The notes: a model not told the origin generated them from the letters alone. A DNA stretch of 64,000 bases from JAKFWI01 sp031399165 (GCA_031399165.1 JANNOO010000043.1:1-64000), one strand, 5' to 3'. Counted from the first letter of the stretch, positions 42,516 through 52,504 are shown. Numbers and translations are program-made.

Positions 42516-44768
42516 TCACTGTTTTCCTAGCGCGCCTGCGCTTCCAAACATGCCCAGGGTGGAAAGGCCAATCCTGATCTGGAAGCCCTCGGTTGGGCCG
42601 AGTAGGCGGTCGAAGGTTTCGTTGCGCGTGTAGACCAATTCAACGAACGTGCAATCATCCTGGTAGATCAGCGACATTTCCTGGGACAAGTTTATGGCAG
42701 AATCCAGATCGCGGCGCAGCCCGTAGCCAATGCGGACGTGATCGGTGATCTGGTAACCCACTGAAACATTGGCTTCTTCGCTGGGGTCGGTCCCGCGCAG
42801 ACCTTCCTGGACGTTGAAATAACGCACATTTGCCTTCAGCCGCCAAAGTTCGGCTCTCAAGCCTGCGTCAAACCGCACGGCGTCGAGGGTCTCGTCGTTT
42901 AAACGGAACCGCAGATCGCCGCCAAAATGCCGCCCAAGGTCTGCGGTCAGCTGGCCGACGTAATCGGAAGTGATGCTGTCCAGGTTTGTGGTTGGACTGA
43001 ACTGGGGATCGTCCTTGGTTTTCCACCGCCTGCCGAACACCGCCGACAATGTCCCGGCCGGTAAGATTGCCGATGCGCGGACGCCGGCGGCTACGCGCTC
43101 ACCGGATTCCCAGAGGTCGTAATTCGGTGTTACGTTAGGGCGGAAAATGTTTGAATCGTCGAGTTCGAAGGTGAGGCTGTCTTCGTTAGGGATTCGCGCA
43201 TCCTGGTCAGTAGTGGCGGCCGTGGCCGTCACGATCGGCTCGATGATCAGGCTGACATTACGCCCAGGCCGCATGAACGGATAGCGCACCTCTACGCCGG
43301 CCAGACCGACCGAGCGTCCGAATACATCTTCCGTGGCGCCAAGATAATTCGATACGCGGTAATAATCGGTACGCCCCTGCGCGAACGGCGAGACGATTAC
43401 GCCGGGGCCGACGATGCGTTGGGCTTCCCATTCCACGCCCCCGGAAACGCGCGCGCTTTCGATTCCGATTTCGCGGACGAGATTGACGGTGGAGGCCTGA
43501 AACTTGAGCTGCCCATCGAACAGCGGATCGGCCATGACGCGGTTGTACTCAATTCGCGGCAAGATTTTCGGCAGGTTCAAATCGTCATCACCGGCGCGCA
43601 AACCTTGCACGCCGATGCCCGCCGCTTCGATATATGTGTTTGGCCCTTGGCCAACGACGCGCACTTGCGAATACAGGCGCGTTAGATCTGAGCCGTAAGA
43701 CGCGCGCAAATCAACGCGATCGGTGATGCCATAGCGCTTGATGTAAAGGTCGTCCGTCGCGCCGGCGACGTTGAAGCCCCATTGCCAATAATCGTCGATC
43801 ACGAACGAGCCGGCGCCGAACACGTGGCCGCGCAGTTTCTCGTCGCCAAGGCGCGCGCCAGAGCCGTCGAAATTGGCTTCCTGCGTGACGCTGCCATCAA
43901 ACTCAAGCTGGCCGGACCAAAACCGCTTGCGGTAATCGATCCCGTAGAGGGGGTTTACTTTGGTCATCAGCCGCGGCGCGACGGTTAAATCTTGGTACGG
44001 CGAAATCGCCCAATAGATCGGCTGCTGGTAATACGCGCCGACGCGCTCGCTTTGGCCGACATCAGGAAACAGCAGGCCGCTCTGGCGCTCCTTGCTTGGA
44101 TCGGGGTGAGAGAAATAGGGCAGGTAGAACAACGGCACGCCGCGGAATTGCAGCACCACGTCACGATAGGTGAGCTTCTTGTCTTTCGGATCGCTATCGA
44201 GCCGGCGCGCCTTCAACGTCCATGTGATGGTGCTGCTCTCGCCATCCTTGCACGCCGGGCAGGCTGAATAGACCACGCGGTTGAGTTGGCGCACGCCATC
44301 GGGGCGAAGATAGGCTGAGGAAGCCGCCGCAGTGCCGCCGCCCGGAATGCGCATGCTGAAATCCGTCGCCACGCCGACGCTTAGGGTTTCATCAACCTCG
44401 ATCTCCTCGGCAAATCGCGCTGTGCCGTCGATATCCAATATCTGCACGCCGCCTTGCGCGCGGATGGTTCGCTTCTGGGTGTCATAAATCAGACGGTCGG
44501 CTTTGAGCGTGCGCCCGCCAAAGCTGGCCTCCACATTGCCGTCGGCGATTACCTGATGCGTATCGCGATCTTCAATGACACGGTCGGCTTCGAGCACGAC
44601 GGAGCGGCGCTGATCTTCCTGAAACGGCGCAGGCGCTGGCGCGGTAGTTTCGGGCGTCTGGCTAAGCGCCGCGCCTGGCGCAAACGCCACGAGCGCCGCG
44701 GCCGCGGCGGCCCATTTCAGGCGCGAGCGTTCTGACGGTCTTTCCGCATGTGGCGCCAAACGGGCCAT
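42516..44768 (-). CDS. lptD: LPS-assembly outer membrane protein LptD
   Basis: 750 aa from the ATG at 44768 (an in-frame TTG is 30 bp earlier). An Arg-rich n-region, hydrophobic core and ALSQ form the signal peptide. Next is the OstA/LptA-like beta-jellyroll (VVLEADRVIEDRDTHQVIADG, LKADRLIYD) and a large C-terminal beta-barrel starting near VVLQFRGVPLFYLPYFSHPDP. It inserts LPS into the outer leaflet. Three Cys are visible: CPAC after the jellyroll and one near the C-terminus (YQDDC), where E. coli has two pairs. Confidence 0.93.
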   Translation of the reverse strand: MARLAPHAERPSERSRLKWAAAAAALVAFAPGAALSQTPETTAPAPAPFQEDQRRSVVLEADRVIEDRDTHQVIADGNVEASFGGRTLKADRLIYDTQKRTIRAQGGVQILDIDGTARFAEEIEVDETLSVGVATDFSMRIPGGGTAAASSAYLRPDGVRQLNRVVYSACPACKDGESSTITWTLKARRLDSDPKDKKLTYRDVVLQFRGVPLFYLPYFSHPDPSKERQSGLLFPDVGQSERVGAYYQQPIYWAISPYQDLTVAPRLMTKVNPLYGIDYRKRFWSGQLEFDGSVTQEANFDGSGARLGDEKLRGHVFGAGSFVIDDYWQWGFNVAGATDDLYIKRYGITDRVDLRASYGSDLTRLYSQVRVVGQGPNTYIEAAGIGVQGLRAGDDDLNLPKILPRIEYNRVMADPLFDGQLKFQASTVNLVREIGIESARVSGGVEWEAQRIVGPGVIVSPFAQGRTDYYRVSNYLGATEDVFGRSVGLAGVEVRYPFMRPGRNVSLIIEPIVTATAATTDQDARIPNEDSLTFELDDSNIFRPNVTPNYDLWESGERVAAGVRASAILPAGTLSAVFGRRWKTKDDPQFSPTTNLDSITSDYVGQLTADLGRHFGGDLRFRLNDETLDAVRFDAGLRAELWRLKANVRYFNVQEGLRGTDPSEEANVSVGYQITDHVRIGYGLRRDLDSAINLSQEMSLIYQDDCTFVELVYTRNETFDRLLGPTEGFQIRIGLSTLGMFGSAGALGKQ

Positions 44769-44834
44769 CCCCGGGTCTCGCAAAATATCCCCGCTCAATT
44801 CCTAGCGCTCTCAAGGCGCTCGCGTCCAGCGAGC

Positions 44835-45935
44835 TCAACCGTCTTCGACATACGAGATGAACGCCATGGCTGCGAACAGGCCGGCCAAAGCAGGCGCCCA
44901 GGCCGCTATGACCGGGGGAATCGACTCCGCTGAGGCGAAGGCCGAAATCAGCCGATTGGCGAAATATAATCCAAATCCGATCGAAACCCCCGAGATCGCC
45001 ATTCGCCCCATGCCGCCGAGCCTTTGCAGCCGCAGGCAAAACACCGCGCCTATGGCCGCCATCGCCGCCATGAACGCCGGTGCGCTCAGCAACGCCTGCC
45101 AGCGCAGTTCGTAACGTAGTTGAGCGAGCCCTGCTTGGCGCGATTCGGTTAAAAAGCTTGGAAGCCGCCAGAATGAGAGCGTCGAGGGATCGACGACGCG
45201 ATCTTGCAGAGCCTGCGGGCGCAGGGTGGTTGGAAGCGCCAGCTGTGCGTATTGATCGGGTTTCGCCCCGGGCGCTGCCTCCGTCACCTTGCGCAATTGC
45301 CAGAAGCCGTCACGAAGCTCAGCGCGCGCCGCGACGATTCGGCGCGAGAATTTCAGCGCGCCGTCCGGCAGCACGTCGAAAACCAGGAAGGCAACATTCT
45401 CCAAGGCGCCCGAACGAGGATCGGCGATGTCGGCATGGATTACTGTTTGCTGGGCGCCGTCGCCCTGGCGCAGCCAGATGTCGCCGGCAGCGTTCGCCGC
45501 GCCTGAATCGCGCAGCGCGTTCGCGCGCGCCTGGTAAACCTGATAGAGCGCCGTGGCAGCCGGATCGAGCGCGAGCGTCGAAATAGCGCCGAGCGCGACG
45601 GCGGCGGCGGCGGTCGGCGCGAGGAAGCGCCACGCCGAGACGCCGGAGGCGCGGAGTGCAACGAGCTCGCTGCGCCGGTTAAGCCGCACAATGGCGATCA
45701 TCGTGCCGACCAGCACGACGAACGGCAGCGTCTGCTCGACCAGCAGCGGCGTTTTCAGCATCGTCAGGTAAAGCGCTTCCAACAACGCCAGCGATGTGCG
45801 GCCAGACAGCGCGCGCAATTGCTCGACGATATCGACCAACAGCACCGTCGCGATAACGCCGGCGAGCGTAAGCCCGATCGACACCAGCGTCTGGCGGAGC
45901 AGATAGCGGCCGAGGCGGGTAAACAAAAAGCCCAT
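44835..45935 (-). CDS. lptG: LPS export ABC transporter permease LptG
   Basis: 366 aa. GFLFTRLGRYLLRQTLVSIGLTL begins the first membrane segment; LPFVVLVGTMIAIVRLNRRSELVALRASGVSAWRFL carries the coupling helix; a periplasmic beta-jellyroll (about 140-260) and three C-terminal segments follow. It works with LptF and LptB to extract LPS from the inner membrane. The ATG overlaps the lptF stop by 1 nt (TGATG). Confidence 0.93.
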   Translation of the reverse strand: MGFLFTRLGRYLLRQTLVSIGLTLAGVIATVLLVDIVEQLRALSGRTSLALLEALYLTMLKTPLLVEQTLPFVVLVGTMIAIVRLNRRSELVALRASGVSAWRFLAPTAAAAVALGAISTLALDPAATALYQVYQARANALRDSGAANAAGDIWLRQGDGAQQTVIHADIADPRSGALENVAFLVFDVLPDGALKFSRRIVAARAELRDGFWQLRKVTEAAPGAKPDQYAQLALPTTLRPQALQDRVVDPSTLSFWRLPSFLTESRQAGLAQLRYELRWQALLSAPAFMAAMAAIGAVFCLRLQRLGGMGRMAISGVSIGFGLYFANRLISAFASAESIPPVIAAWAPALAGLFAAMAFISYVEDG

Positions 45936-47062
45936 CACGCTGCTCCGAGCGTAATCGATGCGGGCGCGCCGCGCGTCGCGCGGCGGCTGCGCGAATGCAC
46001 AATGGCGGCCGCGCAAATCAGGGCCACGGCGACAGGAAGGATGTATTGCAGGGCATTCAACGCGGGCGTTTCGCGCGCCGCGGATTGCACGCCGAGCGTA
46101 AGCAGGCGTGTTGCCAGCGCCAGCACCGAGGCCAAAGCGGTGCGCACCGCATAGCCGCGCCGGCTGAAATCGCCGGTCAGCAGAAACGCTAGCGCGATCA
46201 TCGCCAGCGCCGGGCTGAGCAGCGGCGCGGCCAGACGCGAATGCGCTTCGGCGATGAAGCGGTCAGTCATCTTCTGATCGTAGAAGCTGGTCATGTTCGG
46301 GTGCAGCAATTGCATCAGATATCGATCTGACGGCTTCATCACCAGCGGATCGAGATCGCGCAAAGCTTCGGTGAATTGCAGCACGTATTGATCGAAATCG
46401 AGTAGGTCGACCGCGCCATTTTCTTTGCCGCTGATGATCTGGCCATTGCGCAGCACCAGCGCCAGTTCGCCTTCGACAATGGCGGCCACGCCATTGCGCG
46501 CCGAATACGTCACCGGCGCCTTGGCGTTGCGCGCATCCTCGATCAGCAGATCGCGCATCACGCCGTTGAGCCCTGTCGCGCGGGTGTAGATCGTGATTCC
46601 GCTCACCGGGCTGTAGAACGCCCCCTCGCGCGCCAGGAAACCAGCCGGGTCGCCCCGGATCTGATAGACGATCTCCCGCATCTGCCGGTATGCGGCGGGC
46701 TGGGCGATCAGGCCCAGGCCGAGCTGCAAAAGGCCAGCCAGCACCGCCAGCCGGAACACCGGCTGGATCACCTGCCAGTGGCCCATGCCCGCGGAAAACG
46801 CCACCACCAGTTCGCTGTCGGTCAGCAGCCGGTTGATCGCGTACGCCACGGCGAAGAACACCGCCAAAGGCAGGATCAGCGCGATCAACTGCGGCACGGC
46901 CAGCATGGTGATGATGAAATAGTTCAGACCAGATCTCTGGTCGGCGATGATCTCCAGTTGCGTCAGCCCCTGCGTCAGGATGGCGATCGCGGTCAGCGCC
47001 AGCAGAATGGCGGCCAATGGCTTCAGCACCTGCCGGAGCACGTAATATTGTAGAGCCGTCAT
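45935..47062 (-). CDS. lptF: LPS export ABC transporter permease LptF
   Basis: 375 aa. It begins YYVLRQVLKPLAAILLALTA and shows the family pattern: two N-terminal segments, LLTDSELVVAFSAGMGHWQVIQPVFRLAV as coupling helix, a periplasmic jellyroll with GITIYTRATG and the C-terminal group of membrane segments. It is the partner of LptG. It is the first gene of the lptF-lptG-lptD-surA-pdxA-rsmA run and is divergent from pepA; the 131-bp gap holds both promoters. Confidence 0.93.
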   Translation of the reverse strand: MTALQYYVLRQVLKPLAAILLALTAIAILTQGLTQLEIIADQRSGLNYFIITMLAVPQLIALILPLAVFFAVAYAINRLLTDSELVVAFSAGMGHWQVIQPVFRLAVLAGLLQLGLGLIAQPAAYRQMREIVYQIRGDPAGFLAREGAFYSPVSGITIYTRATGLNGVMRDLLIEDARNAKAPVTYSARNGVAAIVEGELALVLRNGQIISGKENGAVDLLDFDQYVLQFTEALRDLDPLVMKPSDRYLMQLLHPNMTSFYDQKMTDRFIAEAHSRLAAPLLSPALAMIALAFLLTGDFSRRGYAVRTALASVLALATRLLTLGVQSAARETPALNALQYILPVAVALICAAAIVHSRSRRATRGAPASITLGAA

Positions 47063-47193
47063 CTGTGAGGCCCGTTATCCTCTTTTGTGCGTTGGCTTTT
47101 CAAGGCAGTTGGGCCTCGTTACCACTGCCGGTGATCCGGTAGAAGCCAACCGCGCGGGCCATGCGCGCGACGCTATTTTGTGAGCGAGGGTGC

Positions 47194-48690
47194 ATGGAGG
47201 TCCATTTCGTTAAGGAAGGCCGCGGAGACGCGATCGCCGTGATGGCGAGCGAAGGGGGCGTTCTTACGGCGCGCGGGCAGGAAATCGAGCAAAAGCTGGG
47301 CGGGGCGATCGCCCGGGCGGCGGCTGCTTCGCGGTTTACAGGGGGGGCCGGTCAGGTGCTGGAGATTCTGGGCGCCGCCGCGCTGGATGCGCCTCGCCTG
47401 CTGGTGATCGGCCTTGGCCCGCTCGATAAGGCCGACGCGGTCGGCGTCGAGCGCTGGGCAGGCGCGGCCGTCCGCCGCACCCTGACTTCCGGCGTCGAGA
47501 GGCTTGTGCTGCTGGCCGATGGCTTGCCCAATGCCCCGGCGGCTGAAGCCGCTGCGCGCGCCGGGATCGGCGCACGGCTCGCCGCCTATCGGTTCGACCG
47601 CTATCGTACGCGGCTTAAGCCGGACCAGAAAATTTCGCTCCAGCACGTCGATGTCATCACCGATAGTCCTGCGGCAGCGCAATCGCGCTACGAGCCGCTC
47701 AGCCATGTGACCGAGGGCGTGCTGCTGGCGCGCGACCTTGTGAACGAGCCGGCAAATATTCTGTACCCGGAGGAATTTGCCGAGCGCGCGAGGGCGGCGC
47801 TCGAGCCGCTCGGCGTCGAGGTCGAAATCCTCGACGAAGAAGATTTGGCCAAGCACGACATGCATGCGCTGCTCGGCGTCGGCCTCGGCAGCAAGAATGG
47901 CACGCGTCTGGTGACGATGAGCTATCGCGGCGCACGCGCCAAAGGTTCGCAGCCGCTCGTGCTTGTCGGCAAGGGCGTGACGTTCGATACGGGCGGCATT
48001 TCGATCAAGCCCGCTGGCGGCATGGACGAAATGAAGGGCGACATGGGCGGCGCCGCCGCCGTCGTTGGCGCGATGCGCGCGCTCGCGGGGCGCAAGGCGC
48101 GGGCCAATGTGGTGGGGGTAATCGGCCTCGTTGAAAACATGCCCGATGGCGCGGCGCAGCGGCCCGGGGACATTGTCACCACCATGTCGGGCCAGACCAT
48201 TGAGGTGCTGAACACCGACGCCGAAGGGCGTCTCGTTCTGGCCGATGCGGTCTGGTACGCGCAGGAAAAGTTCAACCCGACCGCAGTGATCGATTTTGCG
48301 ACGCTGACTGGCGCCGTGATCGTGGCGCTAGGCAATGAGCACGCCGGCCTGTTCGCCAATGACGACGAACTGGCGCACAATATCACAACGGCCGCGAGCG
48401 GCGAGGGCGAGGCGGTGTGGCGGCTGCCGCTCGGACCTGCTTATGACAAGCTGATCGACACGCCGAACGCCGATATGAAAAACATCGCCGGCAAGCCGGT
48501 GGCCGGTTCGATCGTCGGCGCGCAATTCATTCAGCGCTTCATCAAATCGGGCACGCCCTGGGCGCACCTTGATATTGCAGGCACGGCTTGGAAATCGGCG
48601 CCGTATGATGATCCCATCTCGCCCTCGTGGGCGACGGGCTATGGCGTGCGGCTGGTGAACCGCCTGGTGGCGAACCGCTACGAGGAATGA
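47194..48690 (+). CDS. pepA: Leucyl aminopeptidase (M17)
   Basis: 498 aa. An N-terminal macro-like domain and a C-terminal two-zinc peptidase domain with VGKGVTFDTGGISIKP, the Asp/Glu ligands in NTDAEGRLVLADA, and EEMKGDM-like DEMKGDMGGAAAVVG. It removes N-terminal residues from peptides in the cytoplasm; in E. coli PepA also binds DNA. The ATG at 47194 is preferred over one 33 bp earlier because GAGCGAGGG precedes it and homology begins there. Confidence 0.94.
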   Translation: MEVHFVKEGRGDAIAVMASEGGVLTARGQEIEQKLGGAIARAAAASRFTGGAGQVLEILGAAALDAPRLLVIGLGPLDKADAVGVERWAGAAVRRTLTSGVERLVLLADGLPNAPAAEAAARAGIGARLAAYRFDRYRTRLKPDQKISLQHVDVITDSPAAAQSRYEPLSHVTEGVLLARDLVNEPANILYPEEFAERARAALEPLGVEVEILDEEDLAKHDMHALLGVGLGSKNGTRLVTMSYRGARAKGSQPLVLVGKGVTFDTGGISIKPAGGMDEMKGDMGGAAAVVGAMRALAGRKARANVVGVIGLVENMPDGAAQRPGDIVTTMSGQTIEVLNTDAEGRLVLADAVWYAQEKFNPTAVIDFATLTGAVIVALGNEHAGLFANDDELAHNITTAASGEGEAVWRLPLGPAYDKLIDTPNADMKNIAGKPVAGSIVGAQFIQRFIKSGTPWAHLDIAGTAWKSAPYDDPISPSWATGYGVRLVNRLVANRYEE

Positions 48691-48693
48691 GCC

Positions 48694-49143
48694 TTGGCGG
48701 AACTCTGGTTCTACCATCTCGAACGATCGAACATTGAAGCGGCGCTGCCGTCGCTGCTGGAAAAATGCCTGCAGCGCGGCTGGCGCGCTTTGGTGCGCGG
48801 CGGCGTTGAAGAACGGCTCGACGGGCTCGACGCCGCCCTGTGGACGTATCGCGACGAAAGTTTCCTGCCGCATGGGCGGGCCGGGCGCGATGAGCCCGCG
48901 GGCCAGCCGGTGTGGCTTACGGGCGCCGATGGCAATCCCAATGGCGCGCAGGCCTTGTTCGTGATCGACGGCGCCAATTCGGCTGACGCCAAAGAGTTCC
49001 AGCGCGCGATCATGCTGTTTGACGGGCGCGACGAGGCGGCGCTTTCCATCGCCCGCGCGCGTTGGAAAGGCGCGAAAGACGAGGGCATGACGGTGTCCTA
49101 TTGGAAGGAATCCGGCGCCGGCCGCTGGGAAAAGCAGGCTTAG
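48694..49143 (+). CDS. holC: DNA polymerase III subunit chi
   Basis: 149 aa. TTG start 3 nt after the pepA stop. ELWFYHLERSNIEAALPSLLEKCLQRGWRALVR, LWTYRDESFLPHG, PVWLT and DEGMTVSYWKES match chi. This subunit links the clamp loader to single-strand binding protein. The pepA-holC order is conserved in proteobacteria, which supports both the identity and the TTG start. Confidence 0.92.
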   Translation: MAELWFYHLERSNIEAALPSLLEKCLQRGWRALVRGGVEERLDGLDAALWTYRDESFLPHGRAGRDEPAGQPVWLTGADGNPNGAQALFVIDGANSADAKEFQRAIMLFDGRDEAALSIARARWKGAKDEGMTVSYWKESGAGRWEKQA

Positions 49144-49258
49144 GCCGATTGGGCAAACCGTCACGCAAGTGTTGGAAAAAGCCGCTTGGCGCGCGCCGGG
49201 GCGAGGGTTATGAAGCGCGCCCGCCTGACCACCAAATCCCCCCTAAAGGAAAACCGAC

Positions 49259-49681
49259 ATGGCCGCCGAGCGCACGTTTTCGATCATCAAGCCGGACGCG
49301 ACCGCGCGCAACCTGACGGGCGAGATCAACGCGATCATCGAAAACGCCGGCCTGCGCATCATCGCGCAGAAGCGCATCAAGATGAGCACCGAGCAAGCCG
49401 AAGGCTTTTATGGCGTGCATAAAGAACGCCCGTTCTTCAAGGATCTGGTGAAATTCATGACCTCCGGCCCGGTGGTCGTGCAGGTGCTGGAAGGCGAAAA
49501 CGCGGTGGCGAGATATCGTGAAGTGATGGGCGCCACGAACCCCTACAACGCCGCGCCGGGCACAATCCGCCGCCAATTCGCCTCCAACATCGAAGCCAAT
49601 TCCGCGCACGGCTCTGACAGCGCCGAGAATGCAAATATCGAGATCGCGTTCTTCTTCAAGGATGAAGAGATCGTCGGGTAA
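49259..49681 (+). CDS. ndk: Nucleoside diphosphate kinase
   Basis: 140 aa. ERTFSIIKPDATARN, RPFFKDLVKFMTSGPVVVQVLEGENAV, GATNPYNAAPGTIRRQFA and the phospho-His in NSAHGSDS are all present. It transfers the gamma phosphate between nucleoside triphosphates. AAAGGAAAA precedes the ATG. A T7 run follows the stop, but no proper stem was found before it. Confidence 0.97.
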   Translation: MAAERTFSIIKPDATARNLTGEINAIIENAGLRIIAQKRIKMSTEQAEGFYGVHKERPFFKDLVKFMTSGPVVVQVLEGENAVARYREVMGATNPYNAAPGTIRRQFASNIEANSAHGSDSAENANIEIAFFFKDEEIVG

Positions 49682-49771
49682 CTTTTTTTGGGGCTCTCTA
49701 CTAGCCTTGCCGAGGAAGGTGGATTGCACTGACCGACGAGACGGAGGCGTCGTGTCGCTATCGAGACCCGC

Positions 49772-51328
49772 TTATGGCTTTGACGACGGTTGCCCAAAAT
49801 TCCATGTCATCAACCGGCCCACGCTATAAATAGCGTCCTTCACGTCGGGGCGTTCCAACACCTTGTTTTTTCGGGTCTGCAATTCGATCTCAAAGGCGGT
49901 GACGGGGGTCTCCCATGAATAGCGCTGAAGCAATGCCAGGGCGTCTGCGCGCTTGGATTCATCGGCCAGCGAATCGATGTGCAACTTCGCCGCTGAATCA
50001 AAGTCATTCGCGCAAAGCAGGGCGGTCGAATAAGGGCCAAATCCCTCGCTTGCGCGCTCTTTCATCTGGCTAAGGCCGCGTTGAACCGCTGCAGTGTCCC
50101 CTAACTGCGCCGCCGCGCAGACGGCTACTTCTCGAAGGGCTAGCGCGCCATAATCGCTAACGTTGCGATCAGCTATCTCTGATATGGACGCCAAAGCTTC
50201 CTTTGGACGCTCCAATCCGTAAAGCAAATTGCCGAGGTTGATCGCCTGACTAACGTTCAGACCACCGCGCTCTGGCCGCCGGGCGGCACGTTGCTGTAGC
50301 GCAACCGCTTCGTCGAAACGGCGCGCTCGAACAAGGGCGCGTTGGCGATAATCCATTATCCAGATCACTTCGTCCTCAGCGTCGATGTAGGCCGATTTTG
50401 ATCCGTCAGCGGGCAGAGCCTTCGCCAAAGCGCTTTCCGTTAGCGTGAGCATATCATCGATACGATCGATGGTGAGATATGCTTCCGCGAGAGCGAGAAC
50501 GGCTTTGAGGCGCGTCGGATTGGAATCGACAAGCGTTTGCGCTTCTATCACCTGCTGCTTTGCGGCGCGGGCCGGGTCGAACGCGGCTGGGTTGCCAGAC
50601 ACGACGGGATCGAATCGCTTGTCGATTTGCATCCTGATTAGCGTTTTCGCGCCGGTGATCGCTGCTGCAGTTTTCAGCGCGGCGTCGGTCTGTCCGCGTG
50701 CAAGAAGCAGTCGCGTCAAATCCAGCCAAAAACCATCCGGACGGGCGATGAGAGGATCAGGCCGCCAATTGGCTGCGAAGAGCGACTGCAATACCGCAAA
50801 ATACTGATCCTCATTTGCCGAAACCCGGCGCGCGCGGCGAAGCGTATCGAGCACGATCTCAGCCGGCACCCCCGACAGCGCAGCGGGCCAAGTCTTGGCC
50901 AAGCTCATCAGACTCACGAATTGATCGGCATCGTTTAGCGCGTAGCCGGCTCCGAAACGCATCTGCCAATCTTGCGCCACCGCACCAGGGAAGCCGGTGG
51001 CGCGTTTCGTGTGCGTAAGCATTGCCGGAATATCTGCCGCGGCGCGATCAAAAGTCGCAAAAATCTGCCAGAAAAAATACTTCGCCTCGTCGGGCAACCG
51101 ATCAAAATCAGCTGAGTCTCCCAAAGTTTGCAGAGCTTGCCGCGCAGCGGTGATATCTCCCCGTTGACGTGCGTCTTCCACAATCTCCATTGTGTTGAGG
51201 AACTCAATCGTCGCGCCCTGGATTGCGCGGTCATCCACGCGCTGACTGGACTGGGTTTCTGCGCGCGCAACAGCGCCGCTGAGCGCAGCTGAAACGCCAA
51301 CGACAAAACCAAAAAAAGCCGACCTCAT
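49772..51328 (-). CDS. Secreted helical-repeat protein of unknown function
   Basis: 518 aa. The ATG is chosen because it gives a typical signal peptide (MRSAFFGFVVGVSAALSGAVARAE); a longer frame upstream has no signal-like character. The rest is almost wholly helical with paired-helix patterns resembling degenerate tetratricopeptide repeats, e.g. RLKAVLALAEAYLTIDRIDDML, RARRFDEAVALQQRAA and GNLLYGLERPKEALASI. No catalytic motif was recognised. It is isolated between ndk (convergent) and purM (same strand, 126 bp upstream), so no function is suggested by context. Confidence 0.7.
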   Translation of the reverse strand: MRSAFFGFVVGVSAALSGAVARAETQSSQRVDDRAIQGATIEFLNTMEIVEDARQRGDITAARQALQTLGDSADFDRLPDEAKYFFWQIFATFDRAAADIPAMLTHTKRATGFPGAVAQDWQMRFGAGYALNDADQFVSLMSLAKTWPAALSGVPAEIVLDTLRRARRVSANEDQYFAVLQSLFAANWRPDPLIARPDGFWLDLTRLLLARGQTDAALKTAAAITGAKTLIRMQIDKRFDPVVSGNPAAFDPARAAKQQVIEAQTLVDSNPTRLKAVLALAEAYLTIDRIDDMLTLTESALAKALPADGSKSAYIDAEDEVIWIMDYRQRALVRARRFDEAVALQQRAARRPERGGLNVSQAINLGNLLYGLERPKEALASISEIADRNVSDYGALALREVAVCAAAQLGDTAAVQRGLSQMKERASEGFGPYSTALLCANDFDSAAKLHIDSLADESKRADALALLQRYSWETPVTAFEIELQTRKNKVLERPDVKDAIYSVGRLMTWNFGQPSSKP

Positions 51329-51454
51329 TTTGGCCCCGCCAGATCGACAACGACTTGTAGCCGTAATCGTACCGCTTCCTGACATCGCGATCAACGGAAA
51401 CAACAACTGGTAGCAACCGCAAAAACGGCTCGGCCCGGCCCAGATTTGGTCAGG

Positions 51455-52474
51455 TCAGGCGCTGATCGTTCCGATAATGAAAGCATCTTCGCCCGCTCGG
51501 TTCAGCGAGGCGATGATCGCATCGGCGTCGCTCTTTTCGGCAATCCCCACCATCCCAATTCCCAGATTGAACGTGCGGCGGATATCGTCTTCGGGGATGG
51601 CGCCGGTTTCTTGTAGCCATTGGAATACGGGCGGGCGCTGCCATGCGTTCCAGTCGAATTCTGCGCGCAGGGTTTTCGGCAGCGCGCGCGGGGTGTTTTC
51701 GACGAGGCCGCCGCCGGTGATGTGGGCGAGGCCTTTGAGGTTGCCGGCGCGGATCAGCGGCAGCAGCGCTTTCACATAAATGCGCGTGGGTTCGAGCAGC
51801 GCGCCGGTGAGTGTTTTGTCGGGCGCGAAGGGCGCGGCGTCAGTCCATTTCAGGCCGGAGCGTTCGACCACTTTGCGCACCAGCGAATAGCCGTTCGAGT
51901 GCGGGCCGCTGGAGGCGAGGCCGATCAGCACGTCGCCGGCCTTGATCTCGTCCAGCTTCGGCAGCAGCGCGCCGCGTTCGGCCGCGCCCATGGCGAAGCC
52001 GGCGAGGTCGTAATCGCCCTTTTTGTACATGCCCGGCATTTCGGCGGTTTCGCCGCCGGCCAGCGCACAGCCGGCCTGCCGGCAGCCTTCGGCTATCCCC
52101 CGGATAATGACCGCTGCCTCCTCGGCGTTGAGCGCGCCGGTGGCGTAATAATCGAGAAACACGAGCGGCTCGGCGCCGTTGGCGACGAGGTCGTTGACGC
52201 ACATGGCCACGAGGTCGATCCCGACCGTGTCGTGCTTGCCGGCGTCGATGGCGATCTTCAGCTTGGTGCCGACACCGTCCGTGGTGGTGAGGATCAGCGG
52301 ATCCTTGAACCCGGCGGCTTTCAGATCGAACGCGGCGGCGAAGCCGCCGAGGGATGCCTCCGAGCCGGGCCGGGCCGTGGCCTTCGCCGCGGGCGCGATC
52401 AGATCGATCAGGCGGGCGCCTTCGTCTATGTCGACACCGGCGCCGGCGTAGGTGAGTGGCTGCTTATTCGGCAT
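51455..52474 (-). CDS. purM: Phosphoribosylformylglycinamidine cyclo-ligase
   Basis: 339 aa. It forms AIR from FGAM with ATP in purine synthesis. Motifs: TYAGAGVDIDEGARLIDLI, LILTTTDGVGTKLKIA, MCVNDLVANGAEPLVFLDYYATG, GGETAEMPGMY and HITGGGLVENTPRALP. AAAGGCGG precedes the ATG. purN, the frequent partner, does not follow it here. Its promoter must lie in the region with two large hairpins. Confidence 0.96.
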   Translation of the reverse strand: MPNKQPLTYAGAGVDIDEGARLIDLIAPAAKATARPGSEASLGGFAAAFDLKAAGFKDPLILTTTDGVGTKLKIAIDAGKHDTVGIDLVAMCVNDLVANGAEPLVFLDYYATGALNAEEAAVIIRGIAEGCRQAGCALAGGETAEMPGMYKKGDYDLAGFAMGAAERGALLPKLDEIKAGDVLIGLASSGPHSNGYSLVRKVVERSGLKWTDAAPFAPDKTLTGALLEPTRIYVKALLPLIRAGNLKGLAHITGGGLVENTPRALPKTLRAEFDWNAWQRPPVFQWLQETGAIPEDDIRRTFNLGIGMVGIAEKSDADAIIASLNRAGEDAFIIGTISA

Positions 52475-52504
52475 GAACCGCCTTTCAGGCGCGGGCTGCG
52501 GTTG

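Noticed and set aside
49660..49690. A terminator after ndk
   Set aside because: Seven T follow the stop codon, but the only upstream stem (TCTTCA/TGAAGA) is weak and ends about 14 nt before the T-run.
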